Assembly (NCBI GenBank): GCA_036245805.1
Contig: BTRK01000006.1
Span: forward strand, 31,004,901-31,068,900
DNA: 64,000 nucleotides
DNA from: Pristionchus mayeri
Taxonomy: Eukaryota; Nematoda; Chromadorea; Rhabditida; Neodiplogasteridae
Direction: 5' to 3'
A model generated the notes under the pieces. That model worked only from the letters and a program-made list of their open reading frames with translations, was not told where the DNA came from and ran no database searches. This document shows, one piece after another, positions 38,492-49,250 of this stretch; position 1 is the stretch's first letter; each line of letters opens with the position of its first letter. A program made the position numbers and the translations under genes.

Positions 38492-40221
38492 CCTAGTCAG
38501 AATGCCACTGTTGGCTGTCCCTAGTCAGATTGCCACTGTTGGTTGTCCCTAGTCAGAATGCCACAGTTGGTTGTCCCTAGTCAGAATGCTACTGTTGGCT
38601 GTCCCTAGTCAGAATGCCACTGTTGGCTGTCCCTAGACAGAATGCCACTGTTGGCTGTCCCTAGTCAGAATGCCACTGTTGGCTGTCCCTAGTCAGAATG
38701 CCACTGTTGGCTGTCCCTAGTCAGATTGCCACTGTTGGCTGTCCCTAGTCAGAATGCCACTGTTGGATGTCCCTAGTCAGAATGCCACTTTTGGCTGTCC
38801 CTAGTCAGAATGCCACTGTTGGCTGTCCCTAGTCAGAATGCCACTGTTGGCTGTCCCTAGTCAGAATTCCACTGTTAGCTATCCCTAGTCAGAATGCCAC
38901 TGTTGGCTGTCCCTAGTCAGAATGCCACTTTTGGCTGTCCCTAGTCAGATTGCCACTGTTGGCTGTCCCTAGTCAGAATTCCACTGTTGGCTTTCCCTAG
39001 TCAGAATGCCACTGTTGGTTGTCCCTAGTCAGAATGCCACTGTTGGCTGTCCCTAGTCAGAATTCCACTGTTGGCTTTCCCTAGTCAGATTGCCACTGTT
39101 GGCTGTCCCTAGTCAGAATTCCACTGTTGACTTTCCCTAGTCAGAATGCCACTGTTGGTTGTCCCTAGTCAGAATGCTACTGTTGGCTGTCCCTAGTCAG
39201 AATTCCACTGTTGGCTTTCCCTAGTCAGAATGCCACTGTTGGCTGTCCCTAGTCAGAATGCCACTGTTGGCTGTCCCTAGTCAGAATTCCACTGTTGGCT
39301 TTCCCTAGTCAGAATGCCACAGTTGGTTGTCCCTAGTCAGAATGCTACTGTTGGCTGTCCCTAGTCAGAATTCCACTGTTGGCTTTCCCTAGTCAGAATG
39401 CCACAGTTGGTTGTCCCTAGTCAGAATGCTACTGTTGGCTGTCCCTAGTCAGAATTCCACTGTTGGCTTTCCCTAGTCAGATTGCCACTGTTGGCTGTCC
39501 CTAGTCAGAATTCCACTGTTCTCTTTCCCTAGTCAGAATGCCACTGTTGGTTGTCCCTAGTCAGAATGCTACTGTTGGCTGTCCCTAGTCAGAATTCCAC
39601 TGTTGGCTTTCCCTAGTCAGAATGCCACTGTTGGCTGTCCCTAGTCAGAATGCCACTGTTGGCTGTCCCTAGTCAGAATTCCACTGTTGGCTTTCCCTAG
39701 TCAGAATGCCACTGTTGGCTGTCCCTAGTCAGATTGCCACTGTTGGTTGTCCCTAGTCAGAATGCCACAGTTGGTTGTCCCTAGTCAGAATGCTACTGTT
39801 GGCTGTCCCTAGTCAGAATGCCACTGTTGGCTGTCCCTAGACAGAATGCCACTGTTGGCTGTCCCTAGTCAGAATGCCACTGTTGGCTGTCCCTAGTCAG
39901 AATGCCACTGTTGGCTGTCCCTAGTCAGATTGCCACTGTTGGCTGTCCCTAGTCAGAATGCCACTGTTGGATGTCCCTAGTCAGAATGCCACTTTTGGCT
40001 GTCCCTAGTCAGAATGCCACTGTTGGCTGTCCCTAGTCAGAATGCCACTGTTGGCTGTCCCTAGTCAGAATTCCACTGTTAGCTATCCCTAGTCAGAATG
40101 CCACTGTTGGCTGTCCCTAGTCAGAATGCCACTTTTGGCTGTCCCTAGTCAGATTGCCACTGTTGGCTGTCCCTAGTCAGAATTCCACTGTTGGCTTTCC
40201 CTAGTCAGAATGCCACTGTTG
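38492..40221. repeat. 3,752-bp-offset duplication, copy 2
   Basis: Second copy of 34,740-36,469, sharing the G15A and G14C/G15T private monomers. It lacks one monomer present near 36,470 in copy 1, after which the match runs on at one monomer less. The 2 kb between the copies holds other arrangements, including repeated T10A/C16T monomers near 37,045-37,200. Confidence 0.88.
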
Positions 40222-41580
40222 GCTGTCCCTAGTCAGAATTCCACTGTTGGCTTTCCCTAGTCAGATTGCCACTGTTGGCTGTCCCTAGTCAGAATTCCAC
40301 TGTTGGCTTTCCCTAGTCAGAATGCCACTGTTGGTTGTCCCTAGTCAGAATGCTACTGTTGGCTGTCCCTAGTCAGAATTCCACTGTTGGCTTTCCCTAG
40401 TCAGAATGCCACTGTTGGCTGTCCCTAGTCAGAATGCCACAGTTGGTTGTCCCTAGTCAGAATGCCACTGTTGGCTGTCCCTAGTCAGAATGCCACTGTT
40501 GGCTGTCCCTAGTCAGAATGCCACTGTTGGCTGTCCCTAGTCAGAATGCCATTGTTGGCTGTCCCTAGTCAAATTGCCACTGTTGGCTGTCCCTAGTCAG
40601 AATGCCACTGTTGGCTGTCCCTAGTCAGAATTCCACTGTTGGCTTTCCCTAGTCAGAATGCCACTGTTGGTTGTCCCTAGTCAGAATGCTACTGTTGGCT
40701 GTCCCTAGTCAGAATTCCACTGTTGGCTTTCCCTAGTCAGAATGCCACTGTTGGCTGTCCCTAGTCAGAATGCCACAGTTGGTTGTCCCTAGTCAGAATG
40801 CCACTGTTGGCTGTCCCTAGTCAGAATGCCACTGTTGGCTGTCCCTAGTCAGAATGCCACTGTTGGCTGTCCCTAGTCAGAATGCCATTGTTGGCTGTCC
40901 CTAGTCAAATTGCCACTGTTGGCTGTCCCTAGTCAGAATGCCACTGTTGGATGTCCCTAGTCAGAATGCCACTTTTGGCTGTCCCTAGTCAGATTGCCAC
41001 TGTTGGCTGTCCCTAGTCAGAATGCCACTGTTGGATGTCCCTAGTCAGAATGCCACTGTTGGCTGTCCCTAGTCAGAATGCCACTGTTGGCTGTCCCTAG
41101 TCAGAATTCCACTGTTAGCTATCCCTAGTCAGAATGCCACTGTTGGCTGTCCCTAGTCAGAATGCCACTTTTGGCTGTCCCTAGTCAGATTGCCACTGTT
41201 GGCTGTCCCTAGTCAGAATTCCACTGTTGGCTTTCCCTAGTCAGAATGCCACTGTTGGCTGTCCCTAGTCAGAATGTCACTGTTGGCTTTCCCTAGTCAG
41301 AATGCCACTGTTGGTTGTCCCTAGTCAGATTGCCACTGTTGGTTGTCCCTAGTCAGAATGCCACAGTTGGTTGTCCCTAGTCAGAATGCTACTGTTGGCT
41401 GTCCCTAGTCAGAATGCCACAGTTGGTTGTCCCTAGTCAGAATGCTACTGTTGGCTGTCCCTAGTCAGAATGCTACTGTTGGCTGTCCCTAGACAGAATG
41501 CCACTGTTGGCTGTCCCTAGTCAGAATGCCACTGTTGGCTGTCCCTAGTCAGAATGCCACTGTTGGCTGTCCCTAGTCAG

Positions 41581-42100
41581 AATGCCATTGTTGGCTGTCC
41601 CTAGTCAAGTTGCCACTGTTGGCTGTCCCTAGTCAGAATGCCATTGTTGGCTGTCCCTAGTCAAGTTGCCACTGTTGGCTGTCCCTAGTCAGAATGCCAC
41701 TGTTGGATGTCCCTAGTCAGAATGCCACTTTTGGCTGTCCCTAGTCAGATTGCCACTGTTGGCTGTCCCTAGTTAGAATGCCACTGTTGGCTGTCCCTAG
41801 TCAGAATGCCACTGTTGGCTGTCCCTAGTCAAGTTGCCAGTGTTGGCTGTCCCTAGTCAGAATGCCATTGTTGGCTGTCCCTAGTCAAGTTGCCACTGTT
41901 GGCTGTCCCTAGTCAGAATGCCACTGTTGGATGTCCCTAGTCAGAATGCCACTTTTGGCTGTCCCTAGTCAGATTGCCACTGTTGGCTGTCCCTAGTCAG
42001 AATTCCACTGTTAGCTATCCCTAGTCAGAATGCCACTGTTGGCTGTCCCTAGTCAGAATGCCACTTTTGGCTGTCCCTAGTCAGATTGCCACTGTTGGCT
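41581..42100. repeat. Double C9T-G1A dimer block, copy 2 with insertion
   Basis: Same opening arrangement as at 29,793: two C9T/G1A dimers then C16A and G11T. Here an extra stretch follows, with a C27T monomer (GTTAG at 41,774), a G1A monomer carrying C9G (TCAAGTTGCCAGTG near 41,831) and another C9T/G1A dimer, before the G5T/G14A/G18A monomer near 42,000. End approximate. Confidence 0.6.
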
Positions 42101-44430
42101 GTCCCTAGTCAGAATTCCACTGTTGGCTTTCCCTAGTCAGAATGCCACTGTTGGATGTCCCTAGTCAGAATGCCACTGTTGGCTGTCCCTAGTCAGAATT
42201 CCACTGTTGGCTTTCCCTAGTCAGATTGCCACTGTTGGCTGTCCCTAGTCAGAATTCCACTGTTGGCTTTCCCTAGTCAGAATGCCACTGTTGGTTGTCC
42301 CTAGTCAGAATGCTACTGTTGGCTGTCCCTAGTCAGAATTCCACTGTTGGCTTTCCCTAGTCAGAATGCCACTGTTGGCTGTCCCTAGTCAGAATTCCAC
42401 TGTTGGCTTTCCCTAGTCAGATTGCCACTGTTGGCTGTCCCTAGTCAGAATTCCACTGTTGGCTTTCCCTAGTCAGAATGCCACTGTTGGTTGTCCCTAG
42501 TCAGAATGCTACTGTTGGCTGTCCCTAGTCAGAATTCCACTGTTGGCTTTCCCTAGTCAGATTGCCACTGTTGGCTGTCCCTAGTCAGAATTCCACTGTT
42601 GGCTTTCCCTAGTCAGAATGCCACTGTTGGCTGTCCCTAGTCAGAATGCCACAGTTGGTTGTCCCTAGTCAGAATGCCACTGTTGGCTGTCCCTAGTCAG
42701 AATGCCACTGTTGGCTGTCCCTAGTCAGAATGCCACTGTTGGCTGTCCCTAGTCAGAATGCCATTGTTGGCTGTCCCTAGTCAAATTGCCACTGTTGGCT
42801 GTCCCTAGTCAGAATGCCACTGTTGGATGTCCCTAGTCAGAATGCCACTTTTGGCTGTCCCTAGTCAGATTGCCACTGTTGGCTGTCCCTAGTCAGAATG
42901 CCACTGTTGGATGTCCCTAGTCAGAATGCCACTGTTGGCTGTCCCTAGTCAGAATGCCACATTTGGTTGTCCCTAGTCAGAATGCCACTGTTGGCTGTCC
43001 CTAGTCAGAATGCCACTGTTGGCTGTCCCTAGTCAGATTGCCACTGTTGGTTGTCCCTAGTCAGAATGCCACAGTTGGTTGTCCCTAGTCAGAATGCTAC
43101 TGTTGGCTGTCCCTAGTCAGAATGCCACTGTTGGCTGTCCCTAGTCAGAATGCTACTGTTGGCTGTCCCTAGACAGAATGCCACTGTTGGCTGTCCCTAG
43201 TCAGAATGCCACTGTTGGCTGTCCCTAGTCAGATTGCCACTGTTGGCTGTCCCTAGTCAGATTGCCACTGTTGGCTGTCCCTAGTCAGAATGCCACTGTT
43301 GGATGTCCCTAGTCAGAATGCCACTTTTGGCTGTCCCTAGTCAGATTGCCACTGTTGGCTGTCCCTAGTCAGAATGTCACTGTTGGCTTTCCCTAGTCAG
43401 AATGCCACTGTTGGTTGTCCCTAGTCAGAATGCCACTGTTGGCTGTCCCTAGTCAGAATGCCACTGTTGGCTGTCCCTAGTCAGATTGCCACTGTTGGTT
43501 GTCCCTAGTCAGAATGCCACATTTGGTTGTCCCTAGTCAGAATGCCACTGTTGGCTGTCCCTAGTCAGAATGCCACTGTTGGCTGTCCCTAGTCAGATTG
43601 CCACTGTTGGTTGTCCCTAGTCAGAATGCCACAGTTGGTTGTCCCTAGTCAGAATGCTACTGTTGGCTGTCCCTAGTCAGAATGCCACTGTTGGCTGTCC
43701 CTAGTCAGAATGCTACTGTTGGCTGTCCCTAGACAGAATGCCACTGTTGGCTGTCCCTAGTCAGAATGCCACTGTTGGCTGTCCCTAGTCAGATTGCCAC
43801 TGTTGGCTGTCCCTAGTCAGATTGCCATTGTTGGCTGTCCCTAGTCAAATTGCCACTGTTGGCTGTCCCTAGTCAGAATGCCACTGTTGGATGTCCCTAG
43901 TCAGAATGCCACTTTTGGCTGTCCCTAGTCAGAATGCCACTGTTGGCTGTCGCTAGTCAGAATGCCACTGTTGGCTGTCCCTAGTCAGATTGCCACTGTT
44001 GGTTGTCCCTAGTCAGAATGCCACAGTTGGTTGTCCCTAGTCAGAATGCTACTGTTGGCTGTCCCTAGTCAGAATGCTACTGTTGGCTGTCCCTAGTCAG
44101 AATGCCACTGTTGGCTGTCCCTAGTCAGAATGCCACTGTTGGCTGTCCCTAGTCAGAATGCCACTGTTGGCTGTCCCTAGTCAGAATGCCACTGTTGGTT
44201 GTCCCTAGTCAGAATGCCACTGTTGGCTGTCCCTAGTCAGAATGCTACTGTTGGCTGTCCCTAGACAGAATGCCACTGTTGGCTGTCCCTAGTCAGAATG
44301 CCACTGTTGGCTGTCCCTAGTCAGAATGCCACTGTTAGCTGTCCCTAGTCAGAATGCCACTGTTGGCTGTCCCTAGTCAGATTGCCACTGTTGGCTGTCC
44401 CTAGTCAGATTGCCACTGTTGGCTGTCCCT

Positions 44431-45868
44431 CGTCAGAATGCCACTGTTGGATGTCCCTAGTCAGAATGCCACTTTTGGCTGTCCCTAGTCAGATTGCCAC
44501 TGTTGGCTGTCCCTAGTCAGAATGTCACTGTTGGCTTTCCCTAGTCAGAATGCCACTGTTGGTTATCCCTAGTCAGAATGCCACTGTTGGCTGTCCCTAG
44601 TCAGAATGCCACTGTTGGCTGTCCCTAGTCAGATTGCCACTGTTGGTTGTCCCTAGTCAGAATGCCACATTTGGTTGTCCCTAGTCAGAATGCCACTGTT
44701 GGCTGTCCCTAGTCAGAATGCCACTGTTGGCTGTCCCTAGTCAGAATGCCACTGTTGGCTGTCCCTAGTCAGAGTGCCACTGTTGGCTGTCCCTAGTCAG
44801 AATGCCACTGTTGGCTGTCCCTAGTCAGATTGCCACTGTTGGCTGTCCCTAGTCAGATTGCCACTGTTGGCTGTCCCTCGTCAGAATGCCACTGTTGGAT
44901 GTCCCTAGTCAGAATGCCACTTTTGGCTGTCCCTAGTCAGATTGCCACTGTTGGCTGTCCCTAGTCAGAATGTCACTGTTGGCTTTCCCTAGTCAGAATG
45001 CCACTGTTGGCTGTCCCTAGTCAGAATGCCACTGTTGGCTGTCCCTAGTCAGATTGCCACTGTTGGTTGTCCCTAGTCAGAATGCCACATTTGGTTGTCC
45101 CTAGTCAGAATGCCACTGTTGGCTGTCCCTAGTCAGAATGCCACTGTTGGCTGTCCCTAGTCAGAATGCCACTGTTGGCTGTCCCTAGTCAGAGTGCCAC
45201 TGTTGGCTGTCCCTAGTCAGAATGCCACTGTTGGCTGTCCCTAGTCAGATTGCCACTGTTGGCTGTCCCTAGTCAGATTGCCACTGTTGGCTGTCCCTCG
45301 TCAGAATGCCACTGTTGGATGTCCCTAGTCAGAATGCCACTTTTGGCTGTCCCTAGTCAGATTGCCACTGTTGGCTGTCCCTAGTCAGAATGTCACTGTT
45401 GGCTTTCCCTAGTCAGAATGCCACTGTTGGTTGTCCCTAGTCAGAATGCCACTGTTGGCTGTCCCTAGTCAGAATGCCACTGTTGGCTGTCCCTAGTCAG
45501 ATTGCCACTGTTGGTTGTCCCTAGTCAGAATGCCACATTTGGTTGTCCCTAGTCAGAATGCCACTGTTGGCTGTCCCTAGTCAGAATGCCACTGTTGGCT
45601 GTCCCTAGTCAGAATGCCACTGTTGGCTGTCCCTAGTCAGAGTGCCACTGTTGGCTGTCCCTAGTCAGAATGCCACTGTTGGCTGTCCCTAGTCAGATTG
45701 CCACTGTTGGCTGTCCCTAGTCAGATTGCCACTGTTGGCTGTCCCTCGTCAGAATGCCACTGTTGGCTGTCCCTAGTCAGATTGCCACTGTTGGCTGTCC
45801 CTAGTCAGATTGCCACTGTTGGCTGTCCCTCGTCAGAATGCCACTGTTGGATGTCCCTAGTCAGAATG
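44431..45868. repeat. Tandem 15/16-monomer units marked by CCCTCGTCA
   Basis: A24C monomers have their changed base at 44,431, 44,879, 45,299, 45,747 and 45,831, spaced 16, 15, 16 and 3 monomers. Bases 44,581-45,000 and 45,001-45,420 are the same as read. A third copy begins at 45,449 with one additional C16T monomer before it. Each unit carries A3G (GAGTGCC), T10A/G11T, C16A, G11T and C6T/G18T monomers. In the last copy a three-monomer stretch carrying A24C is duplicated, putting two A24C monomers exactly 84 bases apart. Confidence 0.9.
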
Positions 45869-46259
45869 CCACTTTTGGCTGTCCCTAGTCAGATTGCCAC
45901 TGTTGGCTGTCCCTAGTCAGAATGTCACTGTTGGCTTTCCCTAGTCAGAATGCCACTGTTGGTTGTCCCTAGTCAGAATGCCACTGTTGGCTGTCCCTAG
46001 TCAGAATGCCACTGTTGGCTGTCCCTAGTCAGATTGCCACTGTTGGTTGTCCCTAGTCAGAATGCCACAGTTGGTTGTCCCTAGTCAGAATGCTACTGTT
46101 GGCTGTCCCTAGTCAGAATGCCACTGTTGGCTGTCCCTAGTCAGAATGCTACTGTTGGCTGTCCCTAGACAGAATGCCACTGTTGGCTGTCCCTAGTCAG
46201 AATGCCACTGTTGGCTGTCCCTAGTCAGAATGCCACTGTTGGCTGTCCCTAGTCAGAAT

Positions 46260-46680
46260 GCCATTGTTGGCTGTCCCTAGTCAAATTGCCACTGTTGGCT
46301 GTCCCTAGTCAGAATGCCACTGTTGGATGTCCCTAGTCAGAATGCCACTTTTGGCTGTCCCTAGTCAGATTGCCACTGTTGGATGTCCCTAGTCAGAATG
46401 CCACTGTTGGCTGTCCCTAGTCAGAATTCCACTGTTAGCTATCCCTAGTCAGAATGCCACTGTTGGCTGTCCCTAGTCAGAATGCCACAGTTGGTTGTCC
46501 CTAGTCAGAATGCTACTGTTGGCTGTCCCTAGTCAGAATGACACTGTTGGCTGTCCCTAGTCAGAATGCCACTGTTAGCTGTCCCTAGTCAGAATGCCAC
46601 TGTTAGCTGTCCCTAGTCAGAATGCCACTGTTGGCTGTCCCTAGTCAGATTGCCACTGTTGGCTGTCCCTAGTCAGATTG
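46260..46680. repeat. C9T/G1A - C6A block, copy 1 of 4
   Basis: Order: C9T/G1A dimer, C16A, G11T, A3T/C16A, canonical, G5T/G14A/G18A, canonical, T10A/C16T, C7T, C6A (GAATGACAC at 46,536). Related blocks occur at about 48,862-49,250 (C6A at 49,140), about 51,548-51,950 (C6A at 51,828) and about 53,508-53,910 (C6A at 53,788). Spacings between the C6A markers are 93, 96 and 70 monomers. Block edges are approximate. Confidence 0.75.
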
Positions 46681-46793
46681 CCACTGTTGGCTGTCCCTAG
46701 TCAGAATGCCACTGTTGGATGTCCCTAGTCAGAATGCCACTTTTGGCTGTCCCTAGTCAGATTGCCACTGTTGGCTGTCCCTAGTCAGAATGT

Positions 46794-47812
46794 CACTGTT
46801 GGCTTTCCCTAGTCAGAATGCCACTGTTGGTTGTCCCTAGTCAGAATGCCACTGTTGGCTGTCCCTAGTCAGAATGCCACTGTTGGCTGTCCCTAGTCAG
46901 CTTGCCACTGTTGGTTGTCCCTAGTCAGAATGCCACAGTTGGTTGTCCCTAGTCAGAATGCTACTGTTGGCTGTCCCTAGTCAGAATGCCACTGTTGGCT
47001 GTCCCTAGTCAGAATGCTACTGTTGGCTGTCCCTAGTCAGAATGCTACTGTTGGCTGTCCCTAGTCAGAATGCCACTGTTGGCTGTCCCTAGTCAGAATG
47101 CCACTGTTGGCTGTCCCTAGTCAGATTGCCACTGTTGGCTGTCCCTAGTCAGAATGCCACTGTTGGATGTCCCTGGTCAGAATGCCACTTTTGGCTGTCC
47201 CTAGTCAGATTGCCACTGTTGGCTGTCCCTAGTCAGAATGTCACTGTTGGCTTTCCCTAGTCAGAATGCCACTGTTGGTTGTCCCTAGTCAGAATGCCAC
47301 TGTTGGCTTTCCCTAGTCAGAATGCCACTGTTGGTTGTCCCTAGTCAGAATGCCACTGTTGGCTGTCCCTAGTCAGAATGCCACTGTTGGCTGTCCCTAG
47401 TCAGCTTGCCACTGTTGGTTGTCCCTAGTCAGAATGCCACAGTTGGTTGTCCCTAGTCAGAATGCTACTGTTGGCTGTCCCTAGTCAGAATGCCACTGTT
47501 GGCTGTCCCTAGTCAGAATGCTACTGTTGGCTGTCCCTAGTCAGAATGCTACTGTTGGCTGTCCCTAGTCAGAATGCCACTGTTGGCTGTCCCTAGTCAG
47601 AATGCCACTGTTGGCTGTCCCTAGTCAGATTGCCACTGTTGGCTGTCCCTAGTCAGAATGCCACTGTTGGATGTCCCTGGTCAGAATGCCACTTTTGGCT
47701 GTCCCTAGTCAGATTGCCACTGTTGGCTGTCCCTAGTCAGAATGTCACTGTTGGCTTTCCCTAGTCAGAATGCCACTGTTGGTTGTCCCTAGTCAGAATG
47801 CCACTGTTGGCT
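46794..47812. repeat. 504-bp (18-monomer) tandem pair
   Basis: Bases 46,794-47,309 match 47,298-47,813 at an offset of 504. Shared rare markers are an A2C/A3T monomer (GCTTGCC) starting at 46,900 and 47,404, and an A24G monomer (CCCTGGTCA) with the changed base at 47,175 and 47,679. The left limit is set by C6T in one copy only (46,793), and the right by G18T in one copy only (47,310). Confidence 0.85.
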
Positions 47813-48861
47813 GTCCCTAGTCAAATTGCCACTGTTGGCTGTCCCTAGTCAGAATGCCACTGTTGGATGTCCCTAGTCAGAATGCTACTTTTGGCTGTCC
47901 CTAGTCAGATTGCCACTGTTGGCTGTCCCTAGTCAGAATGCCACTGTTGGATGTCCCTAGTCAGAATGCCACTGTTGGCTGTCCCTAGTCAGAATGCCAC
48001 TGTTGGCTGTCCCTAGTCAGAATGCCACTGTTGGATGTCCCTAGTCAGAATGCCACTTTTGGCTGTCCCTAGTCAGAATGCCACAGTTGGTTGTCCCTAG
48101 TCAGAATGCTACTGTTGGCTGTCCCTAGTCAGAATGCCACTGTTGGCTGTCCCTAGTCAGAATGCCACTGTTGGCTGTCCCTAGTCAGATTGCCACTGTT
48201 GGCTGTCCCTAGTCAGAATGCCACTGTTGGCTGTCCCTAGTCAGAATGCCACTGTTGGCTGTCCCTAGTCAGATTGCCACTGTTGGCTGTCCCTAGTCAG
48301 AATGCCACTGTTGGATGTCCCTAGTCAGAATGCCACTTTTGGCTGTCCCTAGTCAGAATGCCACTTTTGGCTGTCCCTAGTCAGAATGCCACTGTTGGCT
48401 GTCGCTAGTCAGAATGCCACTGTTGGCTGTCCCTAGTCAGATTGCCACTGTTGGTTGTCCCTAGTCAGAATGCCACAGTTGGTTGTCCCTAGTCAGAATG
48501 CTACTGTTGGCTGTCCCTAGTCAGAATGCCACTGTTGGCTGTCCCTAGTCAGAATGCCACTGTTGGCTGTCCCTAGTCAGAATGCCACTGTTGGCTGTCC
48601 CTAGTCAGAATGCCACAGTTGGTTGTCCCTAGTCAGAATGCTACTGTTGGCTGTCCCTAGTCAGAATGCCACTGTTGGCTGTCCCTAGTCAGAATGCCAC
48701 TGTTGGCTGTCCCTAGTCAGAATGCCACTGTTGGATGTCCCTAGTCAGAATGCCACTTTTGGCTGTCCCTAGACAGAATGCCACTGTTGGCTGTCCCTAG
48801 TCAGAATGCCACTGTTGGCTGTCCCTAGTCAGAATGCCACTGTTGGCTGTCCCTAGTCAGA

Positions 48862-49250
48862 ATGCCATTGTTGGCTGTCCCTAGTCAAATTGCCACTGTT
48901 GGCTGTCCCTAGTCAGAATGCCACTGTTGGATGTCCCTAGTCAGAATGCCACTTTTGGCTGTCCCTAGTCAGATTGCCACTGTTGGATGTCCCTAGTCAG
49001 AATGCCACTGTTGGCTGTCCCTAGTCAGAATTCCACTGTTAGCTATCCCTAGTCAGAATGCCACTGTTGGCTGTCCCTAGTCAGAATGCCACAGTTGGTT
49101 GTCCCTAGTCAGAATGCTACTGTTGGCTGTCCCTAGTCAGAATGACACTGTTGGCTGTCCCTAGTCAGAATGCCACTGTTAGCTGTCCCTAGTCAGAATG
49201 CCACTGTTAGCTGTCCCTAGTCAGAATGCCACTGTTGGCTGTCCCTAGTC
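48862..49250. repeat. C9T/G1A - C6A block, copy 2 of 4
   Basis: Same marker order as at 46,260-46,680. After the single C6A monomer come two G14A monomers (GTTAGCTGTCC near 49,180 and 49,208), as in copy 1, whereas copies 3 and 4 have two consecutive C6A monomers instead. Copies 1 and 2 are thus closer to each other than to copies 3 and 4. Confidence 0.72.

Larger units (their letters stand above)
27748..42615. repeat. Zone 3: array rich in G5T/G18T (GAATTC) monomers
   Basis: About 530 monomers. The first monomer joining G5T to G18T (GAATTCCACT through GGCTTTCCC) starts at 27,748 and the last in this block at 42,588. G5T creates the palindrome GAATTC, so sites occur in many monomers here but more sparsely elsewhere. 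The zone also carries G5T/G14A/G18A monomers and, from 29,176, a dimer in which a C9T monomer (CCATTGTTGG) is followed by a G1A monomer (TCAAATTGCC or TCAAGTTGCC). No gene is visible. Confidence 0.85.

Noticed and set aside
45698..45916. 72-codon open reading frame on the plus strand, starting at TTG
   Set aside because: It lies wholly within satellite monomers, and its protein is the three-frame translation of the 28-bp unit repeated. It exists only because two A24C monomers remove in-frame TAGs. It has no separate codon pattern, promoter or ribosome-binding context.
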